This document shows positions 15,479 through 18,865 of a stretch of 18,865 bases of DNA, piece after piece; the stretch's first letter is position 1; every line of letters begins with the position of its first letter. The DNA is taken from assembly GCA_905214345.1 (NCBI GenBank), contig CAJMLV010000049.1, forward strand, positions 1 through 18,865, in the 5' to 3' direction. This stretch comes from an uncultured bacterium. GTDB taxonomy: Bacteria > Bacillota > Clostridia > Oscillospirales > Ruminococcaceae. Below the pieces are notes generated by a model that was not told where the DNA came from, did not search any database, and worked only from the letters and a program-made list of their open reading frames with translations. A program made the position numbers and the translations under genes.

Positions 15479-16321
15479 ATGGAACTGCGCACCCGTATTC
15501 TGCCTAAGATGCTCAACAGTGAGGTAGAAGAATACCTGACCCACAATGATATTATTATCGTGCCTGTGGGCACGGTGGAGATGCACGGCGGGTTCCCTCT
15601 GGACAGCGAAACAGTCATCAGCGAAGCCTATGCCCTGAAAATGGCCGAGGCATGCGACGGGTTGGTGCTGACAGGGCTCCCCTATTTCTATGCCGGCGCC
15701 ACTGCCAGCGGCCGCGGCACTGTTCAGGTGAGCATCCGCCAGGGCATTGATTATCTGTCCGCCATCGCCCACAGTCTGCTGCGCCAGGGCTTCAAGCGGC
15801 AGGTATACATCAGCTTCCATGGTCCGGCCCACATGACCTGCAGCCCCATGGTCCGGGATTTCTTCGATGAGACCGGCGTTCCCATTTTGTATATGGACCT
15901 GACCATGCAGATGACCCGCAGCGCCAAGGACCTGTTCAAGAGCATGGACAGCTTCCACGCCATCACCGTAGGCGCTTACAAGATGATGGGCCGCCTGCAG
16001 GATGTTCCTATCACCACCGAGTTCACCCACAGCAGTCCCCAGAGCTGTGCCCCCTTCAACGATCTGTTCGGTCTGGCTTACCAGAGCGCTTCCATCGGGT
16101 ACTGCTTCGCGGAACAGGGGGATCACATGTCCACCACCGCCATCCCGGATGAAGCCGCCCGGGATAAACTGGCTGACGAAGGCGAAACCCTGATTACCGA
16201 ATTGGTGGCCCGTATGGACATGCCCCATGTGGTGGAGCAGATGCGCAATCTGGAAGCCTACAACAACGCTGTCGCCGCCGAAAAGCCCTGGATGCCCAGC
16301 GCCTACAACAAAAAAGGATGA
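15479..16321 (+). CDS. Creatininase-family metal-dependent hydrolase, divergent
   Basis: This is a cytoplasmic member of the creatinine amidohydrolase superfamily, whose members hydrolyse cyclic or linear amides and related bonds (creatinine, formamidopyrimidines, mycofactocin precursor peptide). It has 280 residues from the ATG at 15479, chosen because AAAGGAG (15463-15469) lies 9 nt upstream. An ATG at 15455 overlaps the predicted -10. Metal-site residues visible are Glu34 and His36 in VPVGTVEMHGG, Asp42 in FPLD, and His114 in SFHGPAH, where the family usually has NGHGGN. The later motif that normally reads HAGxxETS here reads His184-SSPQSC, so the conserved Glu is absent. The substrate is therefore uncertain and may be unlike known ones. 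The carboxylesterase gene follows after 7 bp, implying joint action. Confidence 0.8.
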   Translation: MELRTRILPKMLNSEVEEYLTHNDIIIVPVGTVEMHGGFPLDSETVISEAYALKMAEACDGLVLTGLPYFYAGATASGRGTVQVSIRQGIDYLSAIAHSLLRQGFKRQVYISFHGPAHMTCSPMVRDFFDETGVPILYMDLTMQMTRSAKDLFKSMDSFHAITVGAYKMMGRLQDVPITTEFTHSSPQSCAPFNDLFGLAYQSASIGYCFAEQGDHMSTTAIPDEAARDKLADEGETLITELVARMDMPHVVEQMRNLEAYNNAVAAEKPWMPSAYNKKG

Positions 16322-16328
16322 AACCGCC

Positions 16329-17699
16329 ATGAGTTATACCCGCATGACCCCTTGCGGCCCCATTGAGGGCTGCGCCTGCCAGTGGCCCGGCGTGACCGCC
16401 TACAAAGGCATTCGCTATGCCACAGCGGGGCGTTGGGAATATCCCACTCCCGTTACCCACTGGGAAGGCACCTACAACGCCACCCAATACGGAGCCTGCT
16501 CCTACCAGCCCCGGGCTTTCTACGACGAAGCCCAGATGCCCGAAAAAGCCTTCTACTACCATGAATTCCGTCAGGGCGAGCATTATGAGTACAGCGAAGA
16601 CTGCCTGTTCCTGAACATCTGGACCCCGGAAAACGCCGGGGCTGACGCAAAGCTGCCGGTACTGTTCTACATTCACGGCGGCGGATTTACCGGCGGCTGC
16701 GGCCATGAAAAGCACTTTGACGGCCCTGTCTGGCCCACCCGCGGCGTGATTGCAGTCACCATCAACTACCGCCTGGGACCATTAGGCTTTGCCTGCTTGC
16801 CGGAGCTTTCCGCCGAGGCGGGGCATACCGGCAACTACGGGCTGTACGATCAGCTCTGCGCCCTGCAATGGGTACACGAAAACATCGCAGCTTTCGGCGG
16901 TGATCCTGCCCGCATTACCGTTATGGGGCAGAGTGCGGGGGCTATGAGCGTACAGCAGCTGTGTCTCTCTCCTCTGACCGAAGGCCTGATTGCCGGTGCC
17001 GTCATGAGCAGCGGCGGCGGGGTGAGCAAAAATTTCGGTTCCACCACCCCCGCGCCGGAGCACTACGATTTCTGGAAGGCCGTCGCCAAACGCGCCGGGT
17101 GTGACACACTGGCCCAGCTGCGAGCCCTCTCCCCCGCCGATCTGTTTACTGCCTGGAAGGCTGCACAAACGGCTGCCGGCGGTATGCAATGCGTACCTGT
17201 GGTGGATGGGCGGCTGATTCCTATGGATGGCGCCACCATTGCGGAGAGCGGCAAACAGAGAGCCGTTCCCTATATGATGGGTTCCACCAGCGAGGATATC
17301 GTTCCCCCCATCGTACACCGTATGGCCAAGTCCTGGTGCCGCCTGCAGGCCGACCAAGGCAAGCCCGCCTCCTATGCCTGGTTCTTTGATCGTCAGCTTC
17401 CCGGTGATGACAACGGAGCCTGGCACAGCAGCGATCTTTGGTATTGGTTCGGTACGCTGGACCACTGCTGGCGTCCTATGACCGCCAAGGACCGGCTTCT
17501 CAGCGAGCAGATGGTGCAGTATCTCACCAACTTTGCCGCCACCGGCGACCCCAACGGCGGCGGATTGCCTGTCTGGGATCCTATCCGCAAAGGGCAAAGC
17601 AAAGTCCTCCGTCTGGGCGAAGGTACCACGCACATGGGCGGCGTCAATATGGTTAAACTGACCCACACCATGCTCACTAATAAAGCCGTAGGTGAATGA
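16329..17699 (+). CDS. Type B carboxylesterase
   Basis: This is an alpha/beta-hydrolase of the carboxylesterase B (COesterase) family, cleaving carboxylic esters. There is no signal peptide, so it acts in the cytoplasm. It has 456 residues from the ATG at 16329. The upstream in-frame codons overlap the previous gene, and an AAAAAGGATG ribosome binding site spans that gene's stop. The catalytic machinery is complete: EDCLFLNIW, oxyanion hole HGGGF (His116-Phe120), nucleophile Ser202 in GQSAGA, acid Glu322 in GSTSED and His366 in GAWHSSDLWYWF. The order matches bacterial pNB-esterase/PnbA-like proteins. Its 7-bp spacing from the creatininase-like gene indicates an operon, and the divergent AraC gene plus symporter suggest that it de-esterifies an imported conjugate. 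The substrate is unknown. Confidence 0.92.
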   Translation: MSYTRMTPCGPIEGCACQWPGVTAYKGIRYATAGRWEYPTPVTHWEGTYNATQYGACSYQPRAFYDEAQMPEKAFYYHEFRQGEHYEYSEDCLFLNIWTPENAGADAKLPVLFYIHGGGFTGGCGHEKHFDGPVWPTRGVIAVTINYRLGPLGFACLPELSAEAGHTGNYGLYDQLCALQWVHENIAAFGGDPARITVMGQSAGAMSVQQLCLSPLTEGLIAGAVMSSGGGVSKNFGSTTPAPEHYDFWKAVAKRAGCDTLAQLRALSPADLFTAWKAAQTAAGGMQCVPVVDGRLIPMDGATIAESGKQRAVPYMMGSTSEDIVPPIVHRMAKSWCRLQADQGKPASYAWFFDRQLPGDDNGAWHSSDLWYWFGTLDHCWRPMTAKDRLLSEQMVQYLTNFAATGDPNGGGLPVWDPIRKGQSKVLRLGEGTTHMGGVNMVKLTHTMLTNKAVGE

Positions 17700-17721
17700 G
17701 CCGTTTCATCCGCCAGACAAC

Positions 17722-17780
17722 ATAAAATCTCCCCTTAATCTGCGGTACAGCCGCAAATAAGGGGAGATTTTATGTTTTTT
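17722..17780. terminator. Strong bidirectional terminator after carboxylesterase gene
   Basis: The 16 bases at 17722-17737 (core ATCTCCCC) pair perfectly with 17758-17773 (core GGGGAGAT). An inner TGCGG/CCGCA stem (17741-17745 with 17751-17755) caps it. GTTTTTTCC follows on the plus strand and the minus-strand arm also ends in a T run. It separates the carboxylesterase gene from the convergent nucleotidyltransferase gene. Confidence 0.88.
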
Positions 17781-17829
17781 CCTGATTTTATCTATCAGTA
17801 AGCGATTATTCCAGGGACCATTATAACCG

Positions 17830-18630
17830 TCAGGCCCAAACAGATCCCCTGTCATTATCCCGTCCTTTTTGCCACCGTTTTTTGACTTCCAACCAAAACT
17901 CCGGAATAGGATAATCTGCAGTCCTTACCGTAGGGCCTCCTCCGTATGCAGTCAGTGCAGCCTTCAACAAGGAGGTATACTTTTCCGGAAAATACTGAAT
18001 CCCCCACTCCCCACCTTCCTGCTTAGAAAGTAACTCGTTCTTTTCCAGAAAGGCCAAAGCCCGGCAAGCATTCAATACATAGTAAACCAGATTTTCATTT
18101 ACCGGGATAACCGCATCCCCCATTTCTGCTTGCAAGTAGTCCAGCATCCACTCACGCGGAATTGGGGCAAACAGCTGCTCTGTTTTCTTACCCATAATTG
18201 CAATACCACGGGCGCGCACCATGGCAAAATGGGCAATCAGATCCGGGTCGCGTTTTGGCATGCGTGACAACTGCCCCGCCAGATCCTGTCTATAGGCGGA
18301 TGCATACATAGGAGAAAAATGCAGTTCAAAGCATGGATTCTGCTCTGGCACAGCGCAGCTTTGGAGAGTCACCACACTAAGTTCCAGTCCCTTAGCCGGA
18401 CAAAGAGGTTCCATAGCAAGGCACGCCTGAATAAACCGGAGTTTTTCTGAAACTTGCAGCGCCTGCCTGATCACAACCAGGCAATCCACATCTCCTGTAA
18501 ACCAGGAAAAGCACCCCATGGCAACAGATCCGTGAAGGTATATCCCCAGCAGATTGTCCGCAAAAGAGGAAACACACTCCATGCGCAAACGTTCGATCAG
18601 CAATTGGAGCTTAGTCTGGTCGTTCTGCAT
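17830..18630 (-). CDS. Aminoglycoside adenylyltransferase-like nucleotidyltransferase (DUF4111 type)
   Basis: This cytoplasmic nucleotidyltransferase resembles ANT(3'')/ANT(9) enzymes, which transfer AMP to spectinomycin or streptomycin. It has 266 residues from the ATG at 18630, supported by GGAAGGA about 8 nt upstream. The longer frame to 18711 would start inside the terminator of the upstream tRNA. The polymerase-beta-type active site is visible: LHGSVAMGCF with Gly34-Ser35 and Asp47-x-Asp49 in GDVDCLVVI. A helical C-terminal domain, VNENLVYYVLNACRALAFLEKNELLSKQEGGEWG, matches the DUF4111 region of this family. Its G+C is clearly lower than that of the genes to the left, suggesting separate ancestry. 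Whether it confers resistance or acts on another small molecule is not known; many chromosomal relatives are uncharacterised. Confidence 0.75.
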   Translation of the reverse strand: MQNDQTKLQLLIERLRMECVSSFADNLLGIYLHGSVAMGCFSWFTGDVDCLVVIRQALQVSEKLRFIQACLAMEPLCPAKGLELSVVTLQSCAVPEQNPCFELHFSPMYASAYRQDLAGQLSRMPKRDPDLIAHFAMVRARGIAIMGKKTEQLFAPIPREWMLDYLQAEMGDAVIPVNENLVYYVLNACRALAFLEKNELLSKQEGGEWGIQYFPEKYTSLLKAALTAYGGGPTVRTADYPIPEFWLEVKKRWQKGRDNDRGSVWA

Positions 18631-18679
18631 AAACAAATCCTTCCCAGCCTGCCACATTCGTAAAGAAAAAACATATAAA

Positions 18680-18723
18680 CAAAAAATCCGAAACTTAAAC
18701 CTTTTCGGCAAAAGTTTCGGATT
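18680..18723 (-). terminator. Terminator of the rRNA/tRNA-Glu transcript
   Basis: Read on the minus strand, AATCCGAAACTT (18723-18712) pairs over 12 bp with AAGTTTCGGATT (18696-18685) and is followed by a T run. It starts 4 bases past the tRNA CCA end and marks the end of the ribosomal operon. Confidence 0.85.
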
Positions 18724-18727
18724 TGTT

Positions 18728-18802
18728 TGGTGACCCGTACGGGAATCGAACCCATGTTAACGGCGTGAGAGGCCGCTGTCTTAACCGCTTGACCAACGGG
18801 CC
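18728..18802 (-). tRNA. tRNA-Glu (anticodon CUC)
   Basis: The 72-nt cloverleaf with encoded CCA (75 nt in all) folds fully. The acceptor GGCCCGT pairs with ACGGGTC, with discriminator A. The D-arm contains GTCAAGCGGTTAAGAC. The anticodon stem GCGGC/GCCGT has loop CTCTCAC, so the anticodon is CTC, reading GAG (Glu). The T-arm is ATGGG-TTCGATT-CCCGT. It lies 14 bp after the 5S rRNA end, on the same strand, as a distal gene of the rRNA operon. Confidence 0.95.
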
Positions 18803-18816
18803 ATAATAAAAAGAGA

Positions 18817-18865
18817 AGCCGGCATCTACCTATTTTCACAGGCCGTCTCCAGCCAACTATCTTCG
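18817..18865 (-). rRNA. rrf: 5S ribosomal RNA, 3' part (cut by window edge)
   Basis: On the minus strand the sequence contains GTTGGCTGGAGACGGCCTG and GAAAATAGGTAGATGCCGGC, closely matching the 3' third of Firmicute 5S rRNA (TTGGTTGGAGACGACCTGGGAAAATAGGTAGTTGCCAGGC in shorter pieces). The 5' part lies beyond the window. Together with tRNA-Glu downstream, it shows that a complete rRNA operon probably continues to the right, transcribed leftwards. Confidence 0.85.

Noticed and set aside
17722..17773. Inverted repeat as a mobile-element end
   Set aside because: The perfect 16-bp arms with a capped loop and T tract between two convergent genes form an ordinary bidirectional terminator; no transposase or target duplication is seen.
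18597..18839. 80-codon minus-strand frame at the right end
   Set aside because: It runs through the tRNA-Glu gene and its terminator, so it is not protein coding.

Overview
The window looks like chromosomal DNA from a GC-rich member of the Clostridia. A gut Oscillospirales/Ruminococcaceae lineage (Faecalibacterium, Gemmiger or Subdoligranulum-like) is my best guess. The basis is strong AAGGAGG-type ribosome binding sites, Clostridia-type housekeeping proteins, a SpoVB/MurJ-like flippase, a DUF4111-type nucleotidyltransferase and a Firmicute-like 5S rRNA tail. The genus is an inference; no marker gene here fixes it.

Layout, left to right. (1) Positions 1-775 hold the ATP-binding half of an ABC exporter. 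Its membrane domain is missing and the gene is joined at about position 55 to a short AT-rich stretch. (2) malQ (4-alpha-glucanotransferase) has its own promoter and converges on a minus-strand lipid/polysaccharide flippase; a bidirectional terminator lies between them. (3) A plus-strand housekeeping block follows: purine nucleoside phosphorylase, then mrp (Fe-S carrier P-loop ATPase) with mscL (mechanosensitive channel). The mrp mRNA would start with a long rod-like hairpin. (4) gltB-gltD encode both subunits of glutamate synthase. They sit behind a strong extended -10 promoter and a leader that contains a complete intrinsic terminator with alternative pairings, so attenuation is likely. A bidirectional terminator closes the operon.

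(5) Positions 12801-17699 form a small, self-contained catabolic or detoxification locus. An AraC-family regulator is transcribed divergently from a GPH-type (MelB-like) sugar/cation symporter, followed by a divergent creatininase-family metal hydrolase and a type B carboxylesterase. The divergent intergenic region has back-to-back sigma-A-type promoters and repeated TTTGCAA boxes, two of them 21 bp apart, placed to control both directions. Another such box precedes the creatininase-like gene. The likely logic is import of a conjugated small molecule followed by cleavage of ester and amide/lactone bonds. The substrate is unknown, and this is the best candidate for an undescribed system in the window.

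(6) The right end carries a minus-strand aminoglycoside-adenylyltransferase-like gene of lower G+C. It lies directly downstream of tRNA-Glu(CUC) and the 3' end of a 5S rRNA, which is the tail of an rRNA operon running in from the right. No CRISPR array, transposase, integrase or phage gene is visible.
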